Shown here piece after piece: positions 26,339-35,307 of a stretch of 64,000 nt of DNA (the stretch's first letter is position 1; each line of letters starts with the position of its first letter). Position numbers and translations under genes: made by a program. This DNA comes from Christiangramia oceanisediminis (GTDB taxonomy: Bacteria > Bacteroidota > Bacteroidia > Flavobacteriales > Flavobacteriaceae): NCBI RefSeq assembly GCF_022570735.2, contig NZ_JANCNS010000002.1, positions 434,001 to 498,000 on the forward strand, written 5' to 3'. The notes beneath the pieces are model-generated. The model was not told the DNA's origin, made no database searches, and was given only the letters and a program-made list of their open reading frames with translations.

Positions 26339-27478
26339 TTACAGGTTTTTATAAATGAGATCCAGGAAATCTTCCAGTTTTGATGGCTCAAGCCATCGTG
26401 TTACGATCACCAGCTGATTCTTCCTGTCTACAACGATAAAATTACCACCAAATCCGGCAGCATAAAAAATATCCCTGTCGATATTTTCCATTTCCCGGTT
26501 ACCATTGTTCAGCCACCACATATATCCATAAGCTGGATTTGGCTCTGAAGGCTGTATAGCTTCTTCGATTAGGCTGGCAGGGATAAGGTTTTTGCCATTC
26601 CAGTTTCCGTTATTCATGAACAACAGGCCAAACCTCGCCATATCTTCGGTATTGATGAACATGCCACCTCCGGAATGCCCACCGCCGCTAACCGACTGCA
26701 TTTTGAAACCGTCAATGGTCGTCCAGGAATTATCGTAACCAAACCATCTCCAGGTAGAAGACGCATTTATTGGATCCATGATCTCGTCCTTCAGGACCTT
26801 TGGCAAAGGTTTCCTGAAAACATTCAGCAAAGAATAGGCAAGCACGTTCACGCGAACATCGTTGTATTTAAAATGAGTTCCTGGTTCGTGGAGTTCTCTT
26901 GATCTCCAATCATCGATACCCGTGTCGCGTGGCGGACGATCTGCCCAGTCAAAACCACCCCAAAGCTGCCCGCTCCAATCAGAGTTTTGCTGTAGCAAAT
27001 GCTTCCAGGTGATCTTTGAGTTATGCTCACCTTCAAAGGTGTCATCCCATACATAATTGGTCAACTTATCATCAAAGTTAGCGATCAAACCCTGGTTCTT
27101 TGCAAGAAGAGCAGTGGTAGCAAGAAAGCTTTTTGTAACGCTAAAGGTCATATCCACTCGTTTGGTATTACCCCATTCTGCAACCACATAGCCGTTTTTC
27201 AGGATCATCCCGGCAGGGCCTCCACGGCGTTTTGTTGGGCCAAGGATCTCATGATAGGGTTCATGCTGAAACCCTTTTAAAATGGCCCGCCTGAGATCTT
27301 TCGATTCTGAATACTCGTTTGCCAGGGCAAAATCCACGGCTGCCTGTAAGTTCAGGTTGAATTCAGAGGCTTTCCTGGACTGCCATTCACCGGCGGCTGG
27401 AAAATAGATTTGCTGTGCACCTGCCTGTAAAAACAATAAAAATGCTGCAAGCAGGCTTAAAAAAGTAGTTTTTGTCAT
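26339..27478 (-). CDS. Secreted serine hydrolase, class C beta-lactamase fold
   Basis: 379 residues with a signal peptide (cut after LQAGAQ). The nucleophile motif SxxK is S113-V-T-K116 in DMTFSVTKSF, followed by a YxN-like YND (about 202) and HSGGGMFINTEDMARFG, a strong family marker. It belongs to the beta-lactamase/DD-peptidase/esterase superfamily; whether it acts on beta-lactams, peptides or esters is not clear. Periplasmic. It starts directly after the rmuC stop. Confidence 0.85.
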   Translation of the reverse strand: MTKTTFLSLLAAFLLFLQAGAQQIYFPAAGEWQSRKASEFNLNLQAAVDFALANEYSESKDLRRAILKGFQHEPYHEILGPTKRRGGPAGMILKNGYVVAEWGNTKRVDMTFSVTKSFLATTALLAKNQGLIANFDDKLTNYVWDDTFEGEHNSKITWKHLLQQNSDWSGQLWGGFDWADRPPRDTGIDDWRSRELHEPGTHFKYNDVRVNVLAYSLLNVFRKPLPKVLKDEIMDPINASSTWRWFGYDNSWTTIDGFKMQSVSGGGHSGGGMFINTEDMARFGLLFMNNGNWNGKNLIPASLIEEAIQPSEPNPAYGYMWWLNNGNREMENIDRDIFYAAGFGGNFIVVDRKNQLVIVTRWLEPSKLEDFLDLIYKNL

Positions 27479-28897
27479 TTATGATTTGATTTTATTTTCA
27501 ATTTGCTCTCCTTGATATTCAACTTCTGCCTGATTCATTAATTTCTGGTCAACCTGTTTACTGGCTTTGGCTCCTAATTTTTTAAGTTTTTCAACTCTCC
27601 TGAGAAGATTTCCTTTCCCGGTGAGCTTTTTCATGGCCCCTTCATAAGAATTCTGAACAGTCCCCAGTTGTTTGCCCACCTTTAATAATTCGTCTGTAAG
27701 ATTTGTGAAAGAATCATATAACGCGCCAGCCTGAGTGGCGATCTCTATGGCATTCTGCTTTTGCTTTTCATTCTGCCACATGCTGTCTATGGTCTTCAGA
27801 ACCGCCAGGAGTGTGGTAGGAGTTACGATGATGATGTTCTTTTCGAAAGCATCACTATAAAGGGCCGGGTATTCGTTTGAGGCGATCGCAAAAGCCGCTT
27901 CGATAGGGATGAAAAGCAAAACAAAATCCGGGCTTTCCATCTGGTAAAGATGATGGTAGTTCTTGTTGGAAAGCTCGTTCACCCTGTTTCTAACCGAAAT
28001 TAAATGATCTTTAAGATGACTGGATTTTTCAGCTTCCTCCAAACCGTTGATATAGCGCTCGTAAGCGTTTAAGGAAACCTTGGAATCCACGATCATTTTT
28101 TTGTCACCTGGCAAATGAATGATCACATCTGGCATTTGCCTTCGGCCATCTTCACTTTGAAAGCTTTGCTGAACGAAATACTCGCTGTCTTTCTGCAGTC
28201 CGCTTCGTTCCAGAACCCTTTCCAGAACCATTTCACCCCAGTTTCCCTGCATTTTGGTATCACCTTTCAGGGCTTTGGTGAGGTTATTCGCATCTTCACT
28301 TATCTTCAGGCTTTGTTCGTTCAGGAATTTGAGTTTCTCACCAAGTTCTGCATGTCGTTTTACAGATTCCGAATCGCTTTTGACCACCTTATCTTCAAAT
28401 TCCCTGATCTTCTTCTGAAGCGGGTCCAGGATATTCTCAATATTCTGCTTATTGATAGAGGTGAATTTTTCAGATTTCTGATCCAGTATACGGTTTGCGA
28501 GATTCTCAAATTCCTTGGCGAATTTTTCCTGTAATTTTTCTACTTCTGCCTTTTGCTCCTCATTTCGTTCTTTCAGGTTATCATATTCCGAAATTTTCGT
28601 GGCCAGTTCAAGGCTTAATTTTTCCTTTTGAGCTCTGATCTCCTCTCGCTCCTTTTCAGCTTTTTGAAGATTGGAATAGGCCTCATTTTTTAGTTGCTGA
28701 ATGTTTTCTTTATGTTCTTCTAAAATATTGTAAACCTGATTTTTAAGACCTTCTATTTGAATTTTTAGTTGAGCGTTTCTTTCTTCCAGTCGGCTTTGTT
28801 CGTTTTTAGATCTTAGGTTGGAGATTAGCCTGCCTAAAAAGAAACCGGTTCCCAGGGAAACTAGGGCAATTATTCCAGTTAGAAGAAATTCGTTCAT
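27479..28897 (-). CDS. rmuC: DNA recombination protein RmuC
   Basis: 472 residues. An N-terminal membrane anchor (about 4-25) is followed by a long coiled coil (about 28-200) and the RmuC domain (about 215-430) with GNWGEMVLERVLERSGL and PDVIIHLPGDKKMIVDSKVSLNAY, a restriction-endonuclease-like core. RmuC limits DNA inversions and is predicted to be a nuclease. It heads a run of five minus-strand genes with 0-4 bp spacing, preceded by a minus-strand TATATTTG box at 28915-28922. Confidence 0.92.
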   Translation of the reverse strand: MNEFLLTGIIALVSLGTGFFLGRLISNLRSKNEQSRLEERNAQLKIQIEGLKNQVYNILEEHKENIQQLKNEAYSNLQKAEKEREEIRAQKEKLSLELATKISEYDNLKERNEEQKAEVEKLQEKFAKEFENLANRILDQKSEKFTSINKQNIENILDPLQKKIREFEDKVVKSDSESVKRHAELGEKLKFLNEQSLKISEDANNLTKALKGDTKMQGNWGEMVLERVLERSGLQKDSEYFVQQSFQSEDGRRQMPDVIIHLPGDKKMIVDSKVSLNAYERYINGLEEAEKSSHLKDHLISVRNRVNELSNKNYHHLYQMESPDFVLLFIPIEAAFAIASNEYPALYSDAFEKNIIIVTPTTLLAVLKTIDSMWQNEKQKQNAIEIATQAGALYDSFTNLTDELLKVGKQLGTVQNSYEGAMKKLTGKGNLLRRVEKLKKLGAKASKQVDQKLMNQAEVEYQGEQIENKIKS

Positions 28898-28970
28898 GTA
28901 GTAGCTGCTTTTTTCAAATATACTTATTTATGAACGCCCGAAAGATGGGAAGGCAAAATTTACCGGCATC

Positions 28971-29762
28971 TTATTTTATCTTGAAACTGGAGGATTCCTT
29001 ATCGAATTGAATTAAATGACCAGGAAACAGGTCGTTAAGTGAATTGGATTTAATAAGTTCTTCAGGCTTTCCAAAAAGCGCTTTTTTATCTTTAAGAATA
29101 AGCATTTTGTCGCATAACTGGAGTGCGAGATTGATCTCGTGAGATGCGAAAATGATGGCTTTTTTAGTTTCACGACTAAGTTGCTGAAGCAATTTCAGCA
29201 CATAGGCCTTGTGGTACAGGTCCAGGTGAGTGGTAGGTTCGTCGAGAATGATGAGCGATGTATCCTGGGCCAGGGCGCGTGCTATCAAAACTTTTTGAAA
29301 CTGGCCGTCGCTTAACTCATGGCACTTTTTATTCCTGATATTCTCAATATCAACCAGCTTGATGGCATGCATCACTTTTTTCAGGTCGTTTCGGCTCAAA
29401 CGGCCTATCCAGTTAGTATAGGGTTGCCGTCCCAGGGCGACCAGCTCAAGCACGCTCAGGTTTTTGGAGATGAGTTGTTCTGTAAGCACCAGGCTGATGT
29501 TTTTGGAAAGTTCAGCGGGATCGGTATTGGTGATCTGTTTGTTATCAATAAGTACCTGGCCATTCAAACCAGGTTGTATTCCGCTTAAAGTTCGTAATAA
29601 GGTTGATTTACCTGCTCCATTAACACCAATTACGGCTATTAGTTCACCCTCCCTGATATTAAGATTGATACCGTTAGCCACAACCTGGGAGGTACTTCCC
29701 TTGCGGTAACCTATGCCAAGGTCTTTGGTTTCAAGGACGATATTTGAGGTTTCCAGGCTCAT
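28971..29762 (-). CDS. btuD: Cobalamin ABC importer ATPase
   Basis: 263 residues. Walker A GVNGAGKST (46-54), signature LSDGQFQKVLIARAL, Walker B LIILDEPTTHLD and H-loop ASHEI. It belongs to the FecE/BtuD subgroup of type II importers. The sequence alone would also fit iron-siderophore or haem import; the B12 role comes from the adjacent riboswitch-controlled btuB. It directly follows the permease gene. Confidence 0.82.
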   Translation of the reverse strand: MSLETSNIVLETKDLGIGYRKGSTSQVVANGINLNIREGELIAVIGVNGAGKSTLLRTLSGIQPGLNGQVLIDNKQITNTDPAELSKNISLVLTEQLISKNLSVLELVALGRQPYTNWIGRLSRNDLKKVMHAIKLVDIENIRNKKCHELSDGQFQKVLIARALAQDTSLIILDEPTTHLDLYHKAYVLKLLQQLSRETKKAIIFASHEINLALQLCDKMLILKDKKALFGKPEELIKSNSLNDLFPGHLIQFDKESSSFKIK

Positions 29763-30794
29763 CTAAAAGTTGAATTTTCTTTTTCGTACCAGCAGCCAGA
29801 TCACTACCGGTGCCCCTATAAGCGAAGTTATGGCATTAATTGGCAAACTATATTCACTGCCGGGTAATTGGGCGATGGTATCGCAGATCAGCATTAAGAT
29901 GGCCCCGCCAAATATCACCGCAGGAACTAATGTAATATGATTCGATGAAGGAATGATTTGTCTTACCAGGTGTGGAACAGCAAGTCCAACGAAAGCTATG
30001 GGGCCGGCAAAGGCGGTGATGCTTCCCGCTAACAGGCTGGTCGCGATAATGACCATAAACCGGTTTCGTTTAATATTGGTTCCCAGGCTTCTGGCATATT
30101 GTTCTCCCAGCAGTAGAGAGTTAAGGTTTTTGATGCTGGCTATGCTGATAAGGATCCCGGCCAGCCAGAAAACAGCAAGGATATACACCTCTTCCCAGCT
30201 TAGGTTGCCCAGGCTTCCATAAGACCAGAAAACATACTGCTGTAACTGGGAAGCAGGGCTGAAGTAGGCGAGAACGCTAACAATCGCGGCGGTAAGGCTG
30301 GCGAACATCAAACCTATGATCAGGATTGCCATGGTATCTCTAAGCCTGACGGAGGCAAGGATAACTGCGAACATGACCAGTAAGCTTCCAAGGCTGGAAG
30401 CAATGACGAGGCTCCATTCAGAAAGAAGAATGGAAGCAAAGGCGGCTCCAAAAACCGAAGCACCCATCAGAATGATGGCTACCCCAAGGCTGGCGCCACT
30501 GCTCAAACCCAGTACATAAGGTCCTGCAAGCGGATTTCTGAATAAGGTTTGCATTAAAAGTCCGCTTACGGCAAGTCCGGAACCGGTCACAATGGCTGTA
30601 ATGGCCTTCGGAAGCCTGTAATTTAAAATGATATATTTCCAGGTGTCTTTTTCAACATCAAACCCAAGCAGGGCCGAAGTCACCTCTGAAACGGGTATCT
30701 GTACCGAACCAAGGCTTATGTTGAACAGGGCCGTAACTATAACCGCCAGAAATAAAAGAATAAGTGCTATGGAGTATTTCCGTTGGTTCAGCAT
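29763..30794 (-). CDS. btuC: Cobalamin ABC importer permease, FecCD family
   Basis: 343 residues with about ten transmembrane helices. Family segments include GLAVSGLLMQTLFRNPLAGP, LGLSSGASLGV and the C-terminal FVGLAVPHLVRQI coupling region. It forms the inner-membrane channel with BtuD. Its start codon overlaps the last base of the substrate-binding protein stop (TAATG), so translation is coupled. Confidence 0.82.
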   Translation of the reverse strand: MLNQRKYSIALILLFLAVIVTALFNISLGSVQIPVSEVTSALLGFDVEKDTWKYIILNYRLPKAITAIVTGSGLAVSGLLMQTLFRNPLAGPYVLGLSSGASLGVAIILMGASVFGAAFASILLSEWSLVIASSLGSLLVMFAVILASVRLRDTMAILIIGLMFASLTAAIVSVLAYFSPASQLQQYVFWSYGSLGNLSWEEVYILAVFWLAGILISIASIKNLNSLLLGEQYARSLGTNIKRNRFMVIIATSLLAGSITAFAGPIAFVGLAVPHLVRQIIPSSNHITLVPAVIFGGAILMLICDTIAQLPGSEYSLPINAITSLIGAPVVIWLLVRKRKFNF

Positions 30795-31930
30795 TAGTTC
30801 AAAGGTTTAAAGAAAACCGGTTCATGATCCTTTAAAAGGCCCGGATGAAATATCGTGATCAGGTCTTTTAGAACAAGGTCGGGGCGTTGCGGTCCCAATT
30901 CGTAATAGATGATGCCGCCAGTTTCGCCTTTTGAAAGACTTACGCTGTAAACATTCTCATTTCTAACCGATCTAAAGCGATTGTAGTGCTCTGATTCTGA
31001 AATGAGTTCTTCATACGAAGTGAATTGACCTGAACTCACCCAGAAATCGGCATCTTCAGCCTTTTCCAGCACGCTTTCAAAAGCAAGGGAAAGACTACCT
31101 TCACCCCGGGTATCGGAGTATAGATAATTGCTGTTTGCGTCTTCAAAAAACTGAGCCTGCCAGGAGTTTCCGTAGGGCATATACCAGTTGTCCCTGAACA
31201 TCGAACCGGCGATCACTGAAGGAGTTTCATCTGCCTTTCCAGCCAGGTCTTTTGCGTTGAGATATTCGGTTTTGATATCTTCGAAAATACTGGCCGCTAA
31301 TTCTTTCTTGCTGAAAAGAGCTCCGAAAAACTTGATCCATTCGGCCTTTCCCAGCGGGCTGTTCTCGGTCCAGTCGCCATTATACATCACCGGAATTCCT
31401 GTTTTCTGGATCGTTTCCAGGCTGCTGTTGGAACCGTTTATGGCAAAGCCTATGACCAACTCCGGAGCAAGATCTATCAATACTTCGGTATTTATATTTT
31501 CATTCTGGCCCAGTTCAGAGATGTTTCCCGATTTGATGATCTTCCTCGTTTTTTCGGAAGAGATATAATCCAGTCCCGGGAATCCAGCCAGGGAATTCTC
31601 CTCGTTCAAAGCCTCGAGCGCCGGGATGTGAGTGGTGGAAGTCACCACGATACTTTCTACCGGCACCTGTACTTTTTGATCGTATTGAATGTTTTCAGGG
31701 ATCTTGGATTTTTCAGAATATAAAAGGTAAACGAATGGCTTTTCAGCTTCAGGCCAGGGCGTATTCACCTTCAGTAAACTGTAATTTTCAAATTCTGTTA
31801 TACTGAATCCGGATGCATATTCAATTTTCACCTCTTCACCTACAGTCTGGTTTACAGATTCAGCCTTCTGGTTTTTACAGGACAGGAATCCGAGAGCAAG
31901 AATTAGGAAAATTAGTTTCTGCACGTTCAT
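30794..31930 (-). CDS. btuF: Cobalamin-binding lipoprotein of the ABC importer, BtuF-like
   Basis: The ATG at 31930 gives MNVQKLIFLILALGFLSCKNQ, a lipoprotein signal with Cys18; the in-frame ATG at 31945 would sit on a TACTTTTG -7 box (31943-31950). 378 residues with the two-lobed periplasmic binding fold of the FecB/BtuF class (VVTSTTHIPALEALN; LAPELVIGF; GIPVMYNGDW). A lipid anchor on the binding protein is unusual in Gram-negatives at large but common in Bacteroidota. The very short leader means this half of the locus is not under the riboswitch seen on the other strand. Confidence 0.8.
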   Translation of the reverse strand: MNVQKLIFLILALGFLSCKNQKAESVNQTVGEEVKIEYASGFSITEFENYSLLKVNTPWPEAEKPFVYLLYSEKSKIPENIQYDQKVQVPVESIVVTSTTHIPALEALNEENSLAGFPGLDYISSEKTRKIIKSGNISELGQNENINTEVLIDLAPELVIGFAINGSNSSLETIQKTGIPVMYNGDWTENSPLGKAEWIKFFGALFSKKELAASIFEDIKTEYLNAKDLAGKADETPSVIAGSMFRDNWYMPYGNSWQAQFFEDANSNYLYSDTRGEGSLSLAFESVLEKAEDADFWVSSGQFTSYEELISESEHYNRFRSVRNENVYSVSLSKGETGGIIYYELGPQRPDLVLKDLITIFHPGLLKDHEPVFFKPLN

Positions 31931-31978
31931 TCGTTTGGAGTTCAAAAGTAAGATTATTTAATTTTTTGATCTTCTTGT

Positions 31979-31994
31979 TAAACAAATTTGTTTA
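31979..31994. promoter_or_regulatory. 16-bp perfect palindrome between btuF and the riboswitch
   Basis: TAAACAAATTTGTTTA is its own reverse complement. It lies in the divergent promoter region, about 35 bp upstream of btuF on one side and just upstream of the riboswitch on the other, where a dimeric regulator could act on both. No regulator is encoded nearby. Confidence 0.45.
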
Positions 31995-32012
31995 CTTTCG
32001 CACTGAAATTTT

Positions 32013-32321
32013 GGTTCAGCGCCGATTTATTTCTGCGTGGATTAAAAGGGAATCAGGTAAAGTGGGATTTACGAATTGGGAAGTGCGAGCTTTCCATACC
32101 GGTAAAATCCAGATTGGAAGCAGAGTTCGTTTTTCTACCTTCTTATCTCTAACTTCAAAAGCCTGAGCTGTTCCCGCAACTGTAAGCTTTGTCCCGATAT
32201 ACCGGGGCGGCTGCAATCATCTTCAAACCACTGTTTACCTCAGGTAGATGGGAAGGTTAATTGCAGTACGTGAGCCAGGAGACCTGCCCGAATTTCAAAC
32301 TAAAATCGAGTGACTTTCGGG
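32013..32321 (+). ncRNA. Cobalamin riboswitch with an enlarged insertion
   Basis: Conserved cobalamin-riboswitch blocks appear in order: AAAAGGGAATCAGGT (32044-32058), CCTGAGC followed by TGTTCCCGCAACTGTAAGC (32162-32187), CCACTGTTT (32228-32236), GGGAAGG (32250-32256) and the B12 box GAGCCAGGAGACCTGCC (32272-32288). GGGAA/TTCCC and CAGG/CCTG pair across a 103-nt insertion that itself folds as a hairpin. CCCGAA (32287-32292) can pair with TTCGGG (32316-32321), ending 17 nt before the btuB ATG, so it is a likely expression platform acting on translation (no U tract). It controls btuB and the following lipoprotein. Confidence 0.93.
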
Positions 32322-32338
32322 ATAAAGGTCTACCGCTA

Positions 32339-34168
32339 ATGAAAAACATACTATTCTATACCTTATTTGTTATTGGCTTTTGCCCTGTTCTCAAGGCGCA
32401 GACTGATATTACCGTTTTAGACACCGTGCTATTGAGCGACGAGAAGTTGCTGGAATTTTCTACAGGTCAACAGGTTCATAAGCTTTCCGACTCCCTGATC
32501 AGAAATAATGATCCGTTACTTACCGATATCCTGAATTTTAACAGCCCGGTATATTTCAAGGAAAATGGGCGAGGTATGGTGAGTTCCCCTTCATTTAGAG
32601 GTACAACTGCCTCGCAAACGGCTGTAGTGTGGAATGGGATCAATATCAACTCCCAGTTCAACGGGCAGTTGGACTTTAATACGATAAACTCCGGGGCTTA
32701 TGACGAGATCGCTATTCGCGGAGGTGGCGGAAGTGTGGTTTACGGGACAGGTGCCATAGGGGGGAGTGTTCACCTGAACAATATCATTAGTTTCAGAGAA
32801 AGAACCGAACACCACCTGGTATTTCGCTATGGAAGTTTTAATACGATAGACGCGAGATACCAGCTGGAACTTTCGAAAAATGACTGGAGCTTTAATTTGT
32901 CACTTGCCAGGAACAGCAGTGATAACGATTATGAATATCCTGAAGATCGGGGAGAGAACCTGAACGGCCAGTATTATAACAATGCCATTAATTTAAGTCT
33001 AGGACATAGGTTCCACCTTAACAATACGATCAAACTTATTAGTGAGCTTTTTGAAGGGGAGAGACATTTTTCACTCATCAGGCCTTCAGAACCCAGAACA
33101 AGGTATACAAACTTAAATTCCAGAAACTTACTGGAATGGAATTCAGAATTCTCAGATTTTGACCAGGTCACTACTCTTGCCTATATCACCGAAAACTACA
33201 GGTATTATGCAAATATTGAATCTGATGTTTATAGCCTTGGAGTTGCAAAAAACCTGATCGCTAAATACGACCTCAGTTATGAGGCAGGAGAAAACATCCT
33301 TATCAATACGGTGCTTCAAAATACTTATATCGATGGAGAGGGCAGTGATCTGGGAAGTAATTCAAGGAATATCTTTTCAGCTGCATTTTTATTCAAACAG
33401 GCTCTTTCTGATAAATTTCAATACGAGGCCGGCTTACGAAAAGAGATCACCCAGAATTATGAGAGCCCGGTGCTGTTTTCTCTTGGTGCGAATTATGAAT
33501 TCAATGATATTTACTCACTTCAGCTAAGTGCCTCTAAGAACTTCAGAATACCAACCTATAACGATCTGTACTGGACCAATTCCGGGAATCCTGAGCTTGA
33601 TCCAGAGACTTCCATCCAGGGTGAGATAGGTAATCGATTCAGCTTAAGAGATTTAGATGTTGAACTGGTGCTTTTCTATAATGAGCTTCAGCAAATGATT
33701 CGATGGTTGCCAGGTGAAAATGGCGTGTGGAGACCCCGAAATGAAGATGAAGTACAAATAATGGGTATCGAATCGCGTGTGTCCTGGGAGAAACTATTTG
33801 AAGACAACCAGCAATTGAACGTGCAGGCGAGTTTTGCCTATACCAGTTCACAGGATCGCGATACCGGCAGGCAGCTTATATATGTTCCGTTTTACAAGGT
33901 AACCGGTACTGCTGGTTATACCTGGAAACGTTTTACGCCTTCACTTCAGCTGCTTTATAACGCTAAAGTTTTTACCAGAACAGACCATAGTGAGTCCCTT
34001 GACGGCTATGTGTTGGCTAATTTTTCTGCCAGTTACGCTATGGATGAAAAACGGCAATGGATCGCCGGGGCGAGAATAAACAATCTACTTAATAGTGATT
34101 ATCAAAATGTGGAAGACCGGTTTATGCCGGGAACCAATTTCAATATTTTTCTGAATATCAATTTATAA
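32339..34168 (+). CDS. btuB: TonB-dependent outer-membrane cobalamin receptor
   Basis: 609 residues from the ATG at 32339 (MKNILFYTLFVIGFC, signal peptide cut after LKAQ). An upstream in-frame ATG at 32261 lies inside the riboswitch and is rejected. The plug domain (about 40-160) has SSPSFRGTTASQTAVVWNGI and GGGGSVVYGTGAIGGSVHL, both plug hallmarks; a 22-strand barrel follows and the chain ends in FNIFLNINL with a strand-like C-terminus. The protein lacks the carboxypeptidase-like extension of SusC-type receptors. The riboswitch directly upstream makes cobalamin the likely ligand. Confidence 0.9.
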   Translation: MKNILFYTLFVIGFCPVLKAQTDITVLDTVLLSDEKLLEFSTGQQVHKLSDSLIRNNDPLLTDILNFNSPVYFKENGRGMVSSPSFRGTTASQTAVVWNGININSQFNGQLDFNTINSGAYDEIAIRGGGGSVVYGTGAIGGSVHLNNIISFRERTEHHLVFRYGSFNTIDARYQLELSKNDWSFNLSLARNSSDNDYEYPEDRGENLNGQYYNNAINLSLGHRFHLNNTIKLISELFEGERHFSLIRPSEPRTRYTNLNSRNLLEWNSEFSDFDQVTTLAYITENYRYYANIESDVYSLGVAKNLIAKYDLSYEAGENILINTVLQNTYIDGEGSDLGSNSRNIFSAAFLFKQALSDKFQYEAGLRKEITQNYESPVLFSLGANYEFNDIYSLQLSASKNFRIPTYNDLYWTNSGNPELDPETSIQGEIGNRFSLRDLDVELVLFYNELQQMIRWLPGENGVWRPRNEDEVQIMGIESRVSWEKLFEDNQQLNVQASFAYTSSQDRDTGRQLIYVPFYKVTGTAGYTWKRFTPSLQLLYNAKVFTRTDHSESLDGYVLANFSASYAMDEKRQWIAGARINNLLNSDYQNVEDRFMPGTNFNIFLNINL

Positions 34169-34180
34169 AATCAATTAACT

Positions 34181-35242
34181 ATGAAAAACAGCAAACTTTT
34201 TTTATTGGGCCTTGCAGGTGCCTTTTTTCTGAATTCCTGTAGCACTGATGATGATGGAATACCTCCAGAAACAGAACAACCCGGAGATTATGCTAATGGT
34301 GTACTTATATTGAATGAGGGGTCACAATCTGCTGGAACCGTATCTTACCTGGATGAAGATCTCAATGCAGTTGAACACAATATTTTTGAACAGGTGAACC
34401 AGGGAATGGACCTGGGGCTGTATGTGCAGTCCATCTTTTTTGATGAGGAAAATGCTTATATCATCTCGAACGGTTCAAATATGATCACCGTGGTGGATAG
34501 GTATACTTTTGAATATAAAGGAGCAGTAGATAACGGTTTGAATGTGCCGGTTTACGGTACGATTCTCAATGGTAAGGCTTATGTTACCAATATAGCCGAT
34601 TTTGGCTCTGTGGAGGATGATTATGTTGCGGTTATTGATCTTGAAACTCTTGAGGTAGAAGAAGCTGTTGTAGCCGGAGGAACGATTTCTGAAATCGTTG
34701 AAAGCAACGGCATGATCTATATTGAAGGTGCATCCTATGGAACTGGGAACGCTGTTCGTGTTTTCAACCCAAATACCAACAGTATTGAGGAAAATATTGT
34801 GTTATTCGAAAATGAAGAAGGGGAGATGGAAGGATTGAACTCTTTAGCTGTTGAAAATGGCTCTTTATATGCTCTAACCAATCAAAACCTGTACGTAGTA
34901 GATGCCGAAAACTTTCAGCAGACGGCTATGGTAGATCTAAGTGCTATTGGTAATACTGCCAATCTGGATATTGAAGACGGAATGATCTATTTTACGTCGG
35001 GAACTTCGGTATACGCAATGCAAACTGCTTCAGCAGTAGCTCCTGAAACTCCTGTTTTCAGTTACGAAAGCTCTTCACTGTATGGACAGATGTATGGTTT
35101 TGAAGTTGAAAACGGACTTATTTACACTTCAGATGCAGGAGATTTTGCTTCAGCGGGTAGTGTTGCCATTTATGATACCTCAGGTATCTTTATTGCTGAA
35201 TTTTCAACCGGTGTTGCTCCTAATAATTTCTATTTTAATTAA
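34181..35242 (+). CDS. Surface beta-propeller lipoprotein, DUF5074/BtuG-like
   Basis: 353 residues. Lipoprotein signal with lipidated Cys20 followed by STDDD, the acidic export signal for surface lipoproteins in Bacteroidota. The mature protein begins NGVLILNEGSQSAGTVSYLDED, the DUF5074 pattern, and has repeated YVxNxxD / VIDLETLEVE blades of a YncE-like seven-bladed propeller. In Bacteroides the same type of protein, BtuG, binds B12 with very high affinity on top of BtuB. It lies 12 bp after btuB and shares its riboswitch, so the same role is likely here, though this is inferred rather than shown. Confidence 0.8.
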   Translation: MKNSKLFLLGLAGAFFLNSCSTDDDGIPPETEQPGDYANGVLILNEGSQSAGTVSYLDEDLNAVEHNIFEQVNQGMDLGLYVQSIFFDEENAYIISNGSNMITVVDRYTFEYKGAVDNGLNVPVYGTILNGKAYVTNIADFGSVEDDYVAVIDLETLEVEEAVVAGGTISEIVESNGMIYIEGASYGTGNAVRVFNPNTNSIEENIVLFENEEGEMEGLNSLAVENGSLYALTNQNLYVVDAENFQQTAMVDLSAIGNTANLDIEDGMIYFTSGTSVYAMQTASAVAPETPVFSYESSSLYGQMYGFEVENGLIYTSDAGDFASAGSVAIYDTSGIFIAEFSTGVAPNNFYFN

Positions 35243-35257
35243 TAAAGATTAGTGTAT

Positions 35258-35291
35258 AAAAAAAGCCTCGCATTTCAGCGAGGCTTTTTTA
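35258..35291. terminator. Bidirectional terminator between the B12 operon and the S41 peptidase
   Basis: AAAGCCTCGC - atttca - GCGAGGCTTT with A-rich and T-rich flanks on both sides, serving two convergent genes. Confidence 0.88.
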
Positions 35292-35307
35292 TATCCAATT
35301 ATTAGGT

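Noticed and set aside
32261-32338. Longer N-terminus for btuB from the ATG at 32261
   Set aside because: This ATG lies within the cobalamin aptamer, before the B12 box; the ATG at 32339 gives a proper signal peptide.
31931-32338. Second cobalamin riboswitch on the minus strand for btuFCD
   Set aside because: No B12 box or aptamer core was found on the minus strand, and the btuF -7 box leaves almost no leader.
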